From the NCBI RefSeq assembly GCF_009728935.1, contig NZ_CP034235.1, forward strand, positions 1,377,501-1,441,500: a stretch of DNA of 64,000 nucleotides. The letters run 5' to 3'. The translations under genes and the position numbers were made by a program. The DNA is from Paenibacillus psychroresistens (GTDB lineage Bacteria > Bacillota > Bacilli > Paenibacillales > NBRC-103111). Below are positions 28,837 through 37,185 of the stretch, in pieces. The notes below the pieces were generated by a model. The model did not search any database. It was given only the letters and a program-made list of their open reading frames with translations, and was not told where the DNA came from. Positions within the stretch are counted from its first letter, which is position 1. Every line of letters begins with the position of its first letter.

Positions 28837-30426
28837 TTCAATTCCCATTTCTTTAGCCCTGGCATTCACTTCGGCAATCATCTTATCTAATCCTTTGGCT
28901 TTATAACCGTCGATGATTTCTTGCCATATCACTTCTACGGGCTTACTGCTTAGCATCACCTTAACCATATCATCATTGTCATAAATCGAGAAGCCGTCTT
29001 TGGTGGGAGTGGACAGATAGGTTAGTCTTCTGTCAAAGGTCTGTTTGGTTGTTGTTTTCATCGAGAAGTCGATCAGCTCTTGCAGGGCTTGGTGTCCTTC
29101 AGCGGAAACATTGGTATAAGCAGGATTAAGCTTAAACATGCCATCCCAATCCAGCAGATTAAACATGGTATAAATGGATGGGTACTTCGTAAACAAATCG
29201 ATATCAGGATGGAGCGCGGTAATGGTATCCCCGCTTTTTGTATAATCGGTACCTTGCAAGCCAAAACGTTTCATTTCTAGAAACTCAGGTGTATTCAGAT
29301 AATCGAACAACTGAAGGATGCGGTCCATTTTCTTGTCATCGACTTTGGCTGAGATATAACTCTCTGACCAGAAGGAGTTAAAAACAGCATGATATCTGTT
29401 TCCGTCCAAAGATTTTAGCGGCTTTAATAATTTTATTTTATCGTAAAATGTTTTATCGTCAGGGTGCAGCTCTAGCCACCTGTTTTTATAAATATTCCGA
29501 TCAACCGACCGAGTTCCATCCGAGGTTATGAAAGCAGCGACCTTGCCTTGAGCGAATTTATCAAAGCTAACTTCACCTTTAGTTGAAGGCAAATCTGGAT
29601 CAATTAACCCTGAGGTATAGAAATCTCTAAGCAATCGCAAGGAGGCAATAGAGTTTTTCGAGAAAACGGCAGGAATGAACTTGTCATCCTCCTTAATCCA
29701 TTTGAAATCACTTCCGCTGCCATCACTTGTAGCTGCTGGGGAGCCGTATAGCCAGAATAATCCGCCAAGCAATAAGGTGCTGCTGCTCAAGCCATCAATT
29801 TTTGTGTGTTCAGGGTCTTTATCGACAATAGCCTTTAACATGATTCTGAACTCATTCCAGGTTTCAGGTTCTTTAGTGATGCCTGCTTTCTGAGCCAGAT
29901 CCCAGCGATAGGCGACAACTCTATCCAAGACATTATAATCCGTATTGTCGTAGGTTTTACGTGGAATGGAGTAGAGCTTGCCATTTTCTTTGAGGTCTTG
30001 AATCTCTAGATTAGATAAGTAGCTTTCTAGATGGGGGTAGGCATCGAGATTCTCAGGAACGGATTTAATAACACCCTGAGATATCCAGTTTCGATAATAT
30101 TGCGTTCCTAGAGCATCCACAGCGAAGATGTCGGGAAGCTGATCGGACGAAGCCCACATTTGGAGCAGCTGGACATAGTCAGACGACATAATTTCTATTG
30201 GTTTAATTTTGATATTTAATTTCTGCTCTAATTTCTTGAGCAGGGGATCAGAGTCGACAATATTCTGTGTAAGATCCCAGATCGCAACAGATATTTCCAT
30301 TGGCTCATCTTGGGTAGAGGATGAGGATGGTTCACTGACCGTTTTATTGCATCCAGCTCCAAGGGAAACAACTAATCCAAGGATGATGCTTAACGTCAAA
30401 AGCTGCCTCAGTCGTATCATGTTCAT
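28834..30426 (-). CDS. LplA-type extracellular binding lipoprotein in a kinase/regulator operon
   Basis: 530 residues. Lipobox SLGAGC (about C26). Large SBP family member of the LplA/YtcQ type (KLEQKLNIKIKPIEI; SSDQLPDIFAVDALG; VVAYRWDLAQKAGI). It is the last gene of a minus-strand kinase/regulator/binding-protein operon, 5 bp after the regulator gene, and no permease gene shares its transcript. It may bind ligand for the divergent importer at 33871-37170 or act as a sensor partner of the kinase. Substrate is unknown. Confidence 0.87.
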   Translation of the reverse strand: MNMIRLRQLLTLSIILGLVVSLGAGCNKTVSEPSSSSTQDEPMEISVAIWDLTQNIVDSDPLLKKLEQKLNIKIKPIEIMSSDYVQLLQMWASSDQLPDIFAVDALGTQYYRNWISQGVIKSVPENLDAYPHLESYLSNLEIQDLKENGKLYSIPRKTYDNTDYNVLDRVVAYRWDLAQKAGITKEPETWNEFRIMLKAIVDKDPEHTKIDGLSSSTLLLGGLFWLYGSPAATSDGSGSDFKWIKEDDKFIPAVFSKNSIASLRLLRDFYTSGLIDPDLPSTKGEVSFDKFAQGKVAAFITSDGTRSVDRNIYKNRWLELHPDDKTFYDKIKLLKPLKSLDGNRYHAVFNSFWSESYISAKVDDKKMDRILQLFDYLNTPEFLEMKRFGLQGTDYTKSGDTITALHPDIDLFTKYPSIYTMFNLLDWDGMFKLNPAYTNVSAEGHQALQELIDFSMKTTTKQTFDRRLTYLSTPTKDGFSIYDNDDMVKVMLSSKPVEVIWQEIIDGYKAKGLDKMIAEVNARAKEMGIE

Positions 30427-30431
30427 TCCTC

Positions 30432-31850
30432 CTATTGTTTAAATTGCCGTGGAGTATGGTTCGTATATTTCTTAAATAGTCTAATAAAGTAAAAGTAATC
30501 TCTGAACCCGATTTGCTCGGCTATTTCGCTAATAGATAGGGAGGTTGTTTGGAGTAAGCTTTTTGCTTGCTCCAAGCGCAGCTTGGTCAGGTATTCGGTG
30601 AAGGTTACTTGTAATTCCTTAGTGAAAAGCTGACTGAGATAGTTGGGATTTAAGTAAAAATTCTTGGAGATGCTTTGGATGGAGATATCATTTCGATAAT
30701 TCTCATTCATATATTTAATGATTTCTTTTAAATTGGCGTTTTTCGTTCTGTGCTCTGTTTGGTGTAGGGCTTGTGAGTTCGTGCCTTTAATAGCTTGCTT
30801 CATATTGGCAACCATAGCTTCAAAGCTCAGATATAGGTAATATAGCTGTTCTTTGCTGAATACATACTCATCCGAAGTTACTTGAGTTTGATCGTCATTA
30901 GTATGGAAATAGACACTGTTATAAATTTTTAAGGCATGGAAAATGGTCAAGCAGCTTTTATTATCCGCGAGAAGCAACTCGTCTAGAAGCTTTCTCACTA
31001 GCACGATATCTTTCATTATAACTGCTTTTTCAAGCTGTTTTACGAGCTGATTGGCTTTGATTTCTAGGGATCGATCATTTTCAATAAAATAATCGGCTTG
31101 ACCTACAATAAAGAATTTCCAAGCTTTTGTAGTCGCGATATCGATGCTTTTAGTGATATTTTCCAGAGAACGTGTTGTTTGCTGAATCCCTATTCCCTTA
31201 ATTCCTGCTGGGATATTCGTGCCAATAAACCTGGCATAGGAGGAGTCATCTTGAAACTGTACAATATAACTAAAGCTGGCACTTCCCGAATTAATTCTTA
31301 AATAGCGGTCACCCTGACTAAAAGGCAAGCACCCTTTACCAATCGAAACTAAGACATATAACGTTTCTGTATTAAGCTCTTCATCCAACAAAATAGCATC
31401 GAATGCAGCCTGGGTTGTTATGGAAGGTGTCTCTTGGAATAATTCCAGTAAATGATATTCATGCTTTTGCTTTTGTTCATCTAATAGTTTAGTTGCCTTT
31501 TTAAGCAGCAGATTAATCTCATCATCATCAAAGGGCTTTAAACAGTAGCCTAGAACCCCAAATTTTAAAGATTGCTGAACATATGTAAACTCGGCAAACC
31601 CACTAATTACAATAAACTGGATATGGGGATCCAGCTCTTGAATTTGCTTGATTAATTCCAGCCCTGAGATACCAGGCATCCGAATATCTGTAAAAACGAT
31701 ATGTGGTTTGAGACTCGCTACCAATTGCAAAGCTTGAGCGCCATTATTAGCTTTTCCTACTACTGTAAAACCGGATTTTGCCCAATCTACACCTGCTTCA
31801 AGGCTTTTTAACACCAAATTCTCATCGTCCACCAGCAGCACTCTATACAT
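30432..31850 (-). CDS. YesN-type response regulator, AraC family
   Basis: 472 residues. Receiver with D8/D9, phosphoacceptor D55 (FTDIRMPG) and Lys in GYCLKPFDD. The C-terminal AraC domain has ISIQSISKNFYLNPNYLSQLF and ISEIAEQIGFRDYFYFIRLFKKYT. The gene overlaps the kinase end by 8 bp. The likely targets are its own operon and the divergent importer. Confidence 0.93.
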   Translation of the reverse strand: MYRVLLVDDENLVLKSLEAGVDWAKSGFTVVGKANNGAQALQLVASLKPHIVFTDIRMPGISGLELIKQIQELDPHIQFIVISGFAEFTYVQQSLKFGVLGYCLKPFDDDEINLLLKKATKLLDEQKQKHEYHLLELFQETPSITTQAAFDAILLDEELNTETLYVLVSIGKGCLPFSQGDRYLRINSGSASFSYIVQFQDDSSYARFIGTNIPAGIKGIGIQQTTRSLENITKSIDIATTKAWKFFIVGQADYFIENDRSLEIKANQLVKQLEKAVIMKDIVLVRKLLDELLLADNKSCLTIFHALKIYNSVYFHTNDDQTQVTSDEYVFSKEQLYYLYLSFEAMVANMKQAIKGTNSQALHQTEHRTKNANLKEIIKYMNENYRNDISIQSISKNFYLNPNYLSQLFTKELQVTFTEYLTKLRLEQAKSLLQTTSLSISEIAEQIGFRDYFYFIRLFKKYTNHTPRQFKQ

Positions 31851-33660
31851 CTGTGGTTCCTCCTAATTGCATGATGTTAGTGGGCATAGTAAGCGTTATA
31901 CAGGTTCCGATTCCAAGCTCGCTTTCGAAGGTTAATCCATGCCCCAGACCATAAGCCAAACGAAGTCTATTATTTACGTTAAAAATACCAATACTATCAT
32001 TGTAGGTTATGTAACCGTCTCTATTAGCGGCGAGCGAAGTACCTTCAAGCAGCTTGTTTTTAATTTCCTGCAATTTATGTGATTCAACACCAATTCCATC
32101 GTCCCTGATTTGGATAATCAGCGTATCCCCAGCAACAATTTCCCCTTGGATGATTAACATCCCTTTTGAAGTTTTGGGCTCAAGCCCATGGAATATGGCA
32201 TTCTCGACTAATGGCTGCAGAATCATTTTCATAACGGGCAGCAGCAGAGCTTCTTCGGTGAAGCTGTATCTGACATCGAATCGCTCTTCGAAACGAATAT
32301 GCTGGAGGAATACATAGTTTTTAATCGCGGTTAATTCTTGATCAAGGGTAACAAATCCAGAGCCTTTGATGCTGTAATGAAATAATTTCCCTAGTGCATT
32401 GGTCATTGCGACAATTTTACTATTGCCTTCCTCGTAAGCAACTCCCTTGATAGATTCCAGTGTATTGTATAGAAAATGAGGGTTAATCTGGCTGCGAAGA
32501 AAGGCGGATGCCGACTTTTCCTTCTCAATCTCAGCTTCATAGAGGTTAGTGGTTGTATCGACAAGCTGATTAGTTAATAAGTTGATTTCACCCAGCATCC
32601 CATTTAATTTTTCGGCAACGACCTTCATCTCGATATTTCCTTCAAGCTGGAGCTTCATCGTTAAATCATTGAGATTACCGGCTTTAATGCGATTCATGAA
32701 TTTCACCAGCATCTGAATCGGAGAGAGAATGTTATTCGCAATTACTGCAAACGGCAGAGCCATTAGGAGCAGCGCAATCAGAATAATCATAATACTGCGG
32801 CTGCGAACAGTTGAAAGCTCGGATAAGAGGACTTTTTCCGGCACGAAGCTGAGAATAGTCGCTTTAATTTGGGTTATTTGCTCAATTTGCACAGCTCCTT
32901 GGACCCCGCCGATGGTGCCGCTTAGCTTCTGATCGGGTTTATAATCTTTGCTGAGCGTACTGATGTTTTTAGTTATATCAGGTGTGTTGCTATCCGGGAA
33001 TACATGGCCATATCGATCAATTAAATAAAAGCCTACACTTTCTTCCGTATTGGCTAGATCTTTATTAAAGAACATCGAGTTTACGTTGACAATCACAGCG
33101 ATTTCGCCAATTCGGATACCATCCTTCATGGTATTCAACCCGTTTGAGAACAAATTCTGCGCAAAAACAATGTAGTCTCCCTTATTGCCGCTATAGAAAA
33201 ACTTCTCAATGCCGCTTACATAAACATTATTATGATGATTGATTTCATTTTCGAGATGTTGAATATTTCCGACGCCGCCATTTAAGCTATACCTCGTACC
33301 ATTAGCTCCAATCAGGATAATATCATCTATGCCTTTGCGGCCAGCCTTTAGTGAGATGATCTTCCGATCCAATTCCTTAGACAAATCATAAGCAGCCACG
33401 TTATCGGTTTGCGTTAAAAAATTCTGCGTAGTAGGGTCGAAACCAAGGTTGAGCATGATCTGGCTAACTTCTTCGTAATTCTGAGTGGTAGCTTTAGTAA
33501 ACTTATGTATGATGTCTTCCGAATATTGATTATTATCCTTGATTACTATGCCAGAGGTCTGGATGTACATGGAATAAATGATGGTTAACATAATGACAAG
33601 CAGGCAGGATAAAGCGATTAAAATTTGTGTTCGAATCTTCAGTTTTTTGAGAAAACCCAT
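31843..33660 (-). CDS. YesM-type sensor histidine kinase
   Basis: 605 residues. Membrane segments at about 11-34 and 288-310 enclose a Cache-like sensor; HAMP follows (about 308-362), then SQINPHFLYNTLES with H395, and the ATPase with QPLVENAIFHGLEP and IRDDGIGV. It is the first gene of the minus-strand operon, divergent from the importer operon that starts at 33871, so one intergenic region controls both. Confidence 0.93.
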   Translation of the reverse strand: MGFLKKLKIRTQILIALSCLLVIMLTIIYSMYIQTSGIVIKDNNQYSEDIIHKFTKATTQNYEEVSQIMLNLGFDPTTQNFLTQTDNVAAYDLSKELDRKIISLKAGRKGIDDIILIGANGTRYSLNGGVGNIQHLENEINHHNNVYVSGIEKFFYSGNKGDYIVFAQNLFSNGLNTMKDGIRIGEIAVIVNVNSMFFNKDLANTEESVGFYLIDRYGHVFPDSNTPDITKNISTLSKDYKPDQKLSGTIGGVQGAVQIEQITQIKATILSFVPEKVLLSELSTVRSRSIMIILIALLLMALPFAVIANNILSPIQMLVKFMNRIKAGNLNDLTMKLQLEGNIEMKVVAEKLNGMLGEINLLTNQLVDTTTNLYEAEIEKEKSASAFLRSQINPHFLYNTLESIKGVAYEEGNSKIVAMTNALGKLFHYSIKGSGFVTLDQELTAIKNYVFLQHIRFEERFDVRYSFTEEALLLPVMKMILQPLVENAIFHGLEPKTSKGMLIIQGEIVAGDTLIIQIRDDGIGVESHKLQEIKNKLLEGTSLAANRDGYITYNDSIGIFNVNNRLRLAYGLGHGLTFESELGIGTCITLTMPTNIMQLGGTTDV

Positions 33661-33870
33661 AGAGTAAACATCCCCTCACCTTCAAATATCATTATACAAA
33701 AGATTCGCTTGGAACAGGAGACTTCTCATTCAAATCCTAAGATTTATCCATTTATCCATAACTTGCTTACATACGTTCTTTTAATAATATTATTTATACT
33801 GAGTTCAGTATCCAAGGTGGCTTGTAAACGGCTGCATGCGATAACTCATTTATTAAAGGGGATTTCATCG
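33661..33870. promoter_or_regulatory. divergent control region with a cre-like site
   Basis: Separates the kinase operon from the importer operon. At 33822-33836 ttgtaaacggctgca fits the cre consensus except for C at the W position. An AT-rich palindrome aataatattatt lies around 33784-33795. No clear -35/-10 pair was identified. Confidence 0.4.
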
Positions 33871-35295
33871 ATGAAGAGGAAACCAAAAGCAATCTTTACT
33901 TTATTGACCGTTTCCATGCTGGCATTATCATTACTAGCTGGCTGTGGAGGTAAAAGTGCAACGGAGACTACTAGTGCGCCTACGGCTGCTCCAACTGAAG
34001 CGGCGGCACCTGCAGAAACGCCTGCCCCTACAGCTGCGGCTACTGAAGCGCCAAAATCAACAGAGCTTGAAGGTAAAGTTGTTTTCTGGTCGATGTGGAG
34101 CAGCTCGGAACCACAATCCAAGGTGATTGATGCAGCCGTTGCCGAGTTTAAAGCAGCTAATCCTAAAGTGGAATTGGAAGTAAAGTTTACAGGGCGTGAG
34201 CTCGGCAAGTTAATTAAACCAGCTTTAGATGGTGGACAACAGGTCGATATTTGGGAAGGCGACCCTGAGAAATTAATTGGCAATTTAAAGGATCATGTGC
34301 TTAAGCTTGATGATTTAATAGCTCAACCAGCTATTGGAATGGATGGGAAATCCGTTAAGGATTCTATAATACCGAGCTTGATGGAATGGACCAAATCGCT
34401 TTCCACAGTAGCAGGAATTGAAGAAGGCTATTATGCGATTCCGCAACAGCCATTTGCTGTATTATTCTTCTACAATAAAGCACTCTATGAAGCCGCAGGA
34501 ATTACCTCTGTACCTAAAACCTGGGAAGAATTCATCGCGGATGCTGAATTATTGAAGAAGTCCGGCGTTGCTCCAATCACATTTGATGATGCTTACCGAG
34601 ATTTGTTTATTGGGGGCTATCTAGGCAGTGCAATGGGCAGTGACTGGGTTGATCAGCTGGTTAAAGATAAAACAGGTGAAATGTGGAAGGATCCAATCGT
34701 CCTGCAATTTGCTAAGGATATTCAGAATTTAACAGATAAAGGATACTTCTCGAAAAAGATTGCAGGCAGTAAATACCCAGCAGCTCAACAAGACCTCGTG
34801 TTAGGAAAATCTGCCGCTTACTTGAATGGTACGTGGTTGCCTAATGAAGTATCCGAAACAGCAGGTGCAGATTTTAAATGGGGATCCTACCAGTTCCCAA
34901 CTGTAAGTAACGGCAATGACAAGGGTGGACAGCAAGGACTTAACTTTGGTGCACAAGCACTTCTAATTAATAAAGACAGCAAAAACGCTGCAGCAGCTTT
35001 CGAGCTTGTTAAATATCTGGTTGGTAAGAAGGCCCAAGAAAGCATGGTTAAAGATGCAGTTGCCATACCAGCAACAATAGACACGGCTTGGCCGGCACCA
35101 TTAGCAGAAGCTGAAGTAGCCTTCAATAATGCCAAGGTTAATATGCCTTGGGGCTTCGGAATTGACAATGGCGGAGATTTCTCAGCTAATACGGTAATCC
35201 CAGTATTCATGGAATTGGTTACTGGCAAGCTTAAAGCAGAAGCTTATGTAGCTAAAATGGCAGATGAAGCGAAAAAATTCTACACAGGTAAGTAA
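33871..35295 (+). CDS. CUT1-type sugar ABC transporter, substrate-binding lipoprotein
   Basis: 474 residues when started at ATG 33871, which has AAAGGGGA eight bases upstream; the frame is open further upstream but without signal-peptide character. Lipobox LLAGC (C25), then a Thr/Ala/Pro-rich linker (about 30-65), then an SBP_bac_1-type fold (VVFWSMWSSSEPQSKVID; AVLFFYNKALYEAAGITSVP; YLNGTWLPNEV). It delivers an unknown glycan to the two permeases downstream and is probably induced by the divergent YesM/YesN pair. Confidence 0.92.
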   Translation: MKRKPKAIFTLLTVSMLALSLLAGCGGKSATETTSAPTAAPTEAAAPAETPAPTAAATEAPKSTELEGKVVFWSMWSSSEPQSKVIDAAVAEFKAANPKVELEVKFTGRELGKLIKPALDGGQQVDIWEGDPEKLIGNLKDHVLKLDDLIAQPAIGMDGKSVKDSIIPSLMEWTKSLSTVAGIEEGYYAIPQQPFAVLFFYNKALYEAAGITSVPKTWEEFIADAELLKKSGVAPITFDDAYRDLFIGGYLGSAMGSDWVDQLVKDKTGEMWKDPIVLQFAKDIQNLTDKGYFSKKIAGSKYPAAQQDLVLGKSAAYLNGTWLPNEVSETAGADFKWGSYQFPTVSNGNDKGGQQGLNFGAQALLINKDSKNAAAAFELVKYLVGKKAQESMVKDAVAIPATIDTAWPAPLAEAEVAFNNAKVNMPWGFGIDNGGDFSANTVIPVFMELVTGKLKAEAYVAKMADEAKKFYTGK

Positions 35296-35316
35296 TCGGT
35301 TAATTTAGTTTAGCGG

Positions 35317-35353
35317 TCTATGTATAGCAGTCAATCAGATTGTTATACATAGA
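35317..35353 (+). promoter_or_regulatory. intercistronic hairpin between binding protein and permease
   Basis: Perfect 10-bp stem tctatgtata/tatacataga with a 17-nt loop and no immediate T-run. It is placed like the hairpins at 10132 and 25993 and is likely an mRNA-stability element. Confidence 0.6.
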
Positions 35354-35400
35354 TCATCATTTTTGGTCTGCATACGGATTTATAGCTCTGGAGGTATATT

Positions 35401-36312
35401 ATGAGGATCAAAAAACCAATCATAGCGCTTTTCCTTGGACCCGCGGTAATCATCTATTTTGCGATTTTTTTCTACCCAACTCTTCGAACCGGATTAATGA
35501 GCTTCTATAATGTAGAAAGTATTTCTAGCCAGTTTTCGGAATGGAGTTTCATTGGTTTAGACAACTATGTGGATCTTATCCATAATTCTTATTTTACAGG
35601 CTCGGTGTGGAATGTTCTGAAAATATGGATTATCGGTGGAGCACTCGTTTTTTTCTTTGCTTTCTTATTTGCCGTTATTATTTCTTCTCAGGGAGTTCGT
35701 TGGAAAGCTTTTTGGCGTTCATTGATCTTCTTGCCTAATACGGTTTCCGCGGTTGTCTTATCGATCGTATGGCTGCAATATGTCTATAATTATGACTATG
35801 GATTTCTCGCGAAACTCTTTAAAATGGTTGGCTTGAACTCGCTTGCCGAAATTCAATGGACCGATGATATTCATTTGTTTATCTCTATGCTGTTGGCTTA
35901 CTGCTTCGGTTGTATCGGTTATTTTATGCTGATCCTCAATGCGGGAATGGACCGAATCCCTCAGGATTATTATGAGGCTGCTTTATTGGAAGGGGCCAAT
36001 GCTTTTGATAAATTCTTTAAAATAACCCTGCCACTGCTGCGAGATGTATTTCGGACTACCTTGGTGTTATGGACGATTACTTCAATTAACTTTTTTGTTT
36101 GGTCCGCGACATTTGGCTTAGCAGATCCCCATACGATGACACCGGGTTATTTTATGTATTTACGAGTATTTGGCAATTCAAGATCTGTTTATATGGATGA
36201 TGCTTTCAATATTGGTTCTGGTGCTACAGTTGGGGTTTTAATCACCTTGGCGGTAATTGTTTTGTCCTCCTTAATCAACCTGTTTTTCCGTAAAGAACGT
36301 TTAGAATACTGA
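35401..36312 (+). CDS. sugar ABC transporter permease, MalF-type
   Basis: 303 residues, six membrane segments, EAA loop (YEAALLEGANAFDKFFKITLPL). The start ATG has GGAGG seven bases ahead. It pairs with the next permease 12 bp downstream. Confidence 0.93.
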   Translation: MRIKKPIIALFLGPAVIIYFAIFFYPTLRTGLMSFYNVESISSQFSEWSFIGLDNYVDLIHNSYFTGSVWNVLKIWIIGGALVFFFAFLFAVIISSQGVRWKAFWRSLIFLPNTVSAVVLSIVWLQYVYNYDYGFLAKLFKMVGLNSLAEIQWTDDIHLFISMLLAYCFGCIGYFMLILNAGMDRIPQDYYEAALLEGANAFDKFFKITLPLLRDVFRTTLVLWTITSINFFVWSATFGLADPHTMTPGYFMYLRVFGNSRSVYMDDAFNIGSGATVGVLITLAVIVLSSLINLFFRKERLEY

Positions 36313-36324
36313 GGTGAAGGTGAA

Positions 36325-37170
36325 ATGATGGAGAACAGAATTCTAAAAACGAGACTAAGTCTTTTACTCAGATACATTCCACTTATGGCCTGGCTTGGCT
36401 TTACGATCGTTATTTTTGGTTATGCCATTCTAGCTTCGCTGAGCACAACGCGAGAAATATTCTCTAATACCCTGTTGAAAAGCGGGATTCACTTCTCCAA
36501 CTACATCGATTTATTCAAAAATCTCAATATGGGGCTATATTTTTTGAATAGCGTCATCTACACGGTTACAGCTTGTATCGGTATAATAGTTGTTGTAGCT
36601 CCTGCTGCTTATATATTAGGGAGAGTCCAATTTAGAGGGAAACGCTTGGTTAATTTAATGTTCCTCTCTGCGCTTTCATTACCAGGCTTATTGATTTCGA
36701 TTCCGTTATTCTCGCTTTTTATTCAGCTTAAGCTGACGGGTTCAATAAGCACCTTAATCCTGATTTATGTGTTTACGAATGTCCCTTTTGGAGTGTTCTT
36801 ATTAACTGGCTTTTTCTCCTCGATACCGAAGGAGCTAGAGGAATCAGCAGCAATAGACGGCTGTGGTCCCATTAAAGCCTTTATGAAAATCATCATGCCT
36901 ATAGCGCAGCCCGGGTTAATTACCTTGTCGATATTCAACTTTATGGGCATCTGGAATGATTATTTCTTTGCGCTTATCTTTGCGAATGATCAGAAACATC
37001 ACACCTTGGCTCTTGCGCTGCAGTCTATCGTTTATGGCTACACCAACACAGGTAATTATGCAGGTATTTTTGCCGCAGCTATGGTCGTGTTTATTCCTAC
37101 CTTTATTCTCTATATATTTGTCTCGAGGAAGATTGTCGCAGGCATAACGGTTGGTTCGGTTAAAGGTTAA
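36325..37170 (+). CDS. sugar ABC transporter permease, MalG-type
   Basis: 281 residues, six membrane segments, EAA loop (ELEESAAIDGCGPIKAFMKI) and the typical C-terminal GITVGSVKG. It completes the importer at this locus; again no ATPase gene is nearby. Confidence 0.93.
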   Translation: MMENRILKTRLSLLLRYIPLMAWLGFTIVIFGYAILASLSTTREIFSNTLLKSGIHFSNYIDLFKNLNMGLYFLNSVIYTVTACIGIIVVVAPAAYILGRVQFRGKRLVNLMFLSALSLPGLLISIPLFSLFIQLKLTGSISTLILIYVFTNVPFGVFLLTGFFSSIPKELEESAAIDGCGPIKAFMKIIMPIAQPGLITLSIFNFMGIWNDYFFALIFANDQKHHTLALALQSIVYGYTNTGNYAGIFAAAMVVFIPTFILYIFVSRKIVAGITVGSVKG

Positions 37171-37185
37171 TTTGGGGAAAAGAGA

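Noticed and set aside
33625..33870. Upstream extension of the binding-protein frame at 33871
   Set aside because: It overlaps the divergent kinase start and control region. The ATG at 33871 has a ribosome site and begins a standard lipoprotein signal peptide.
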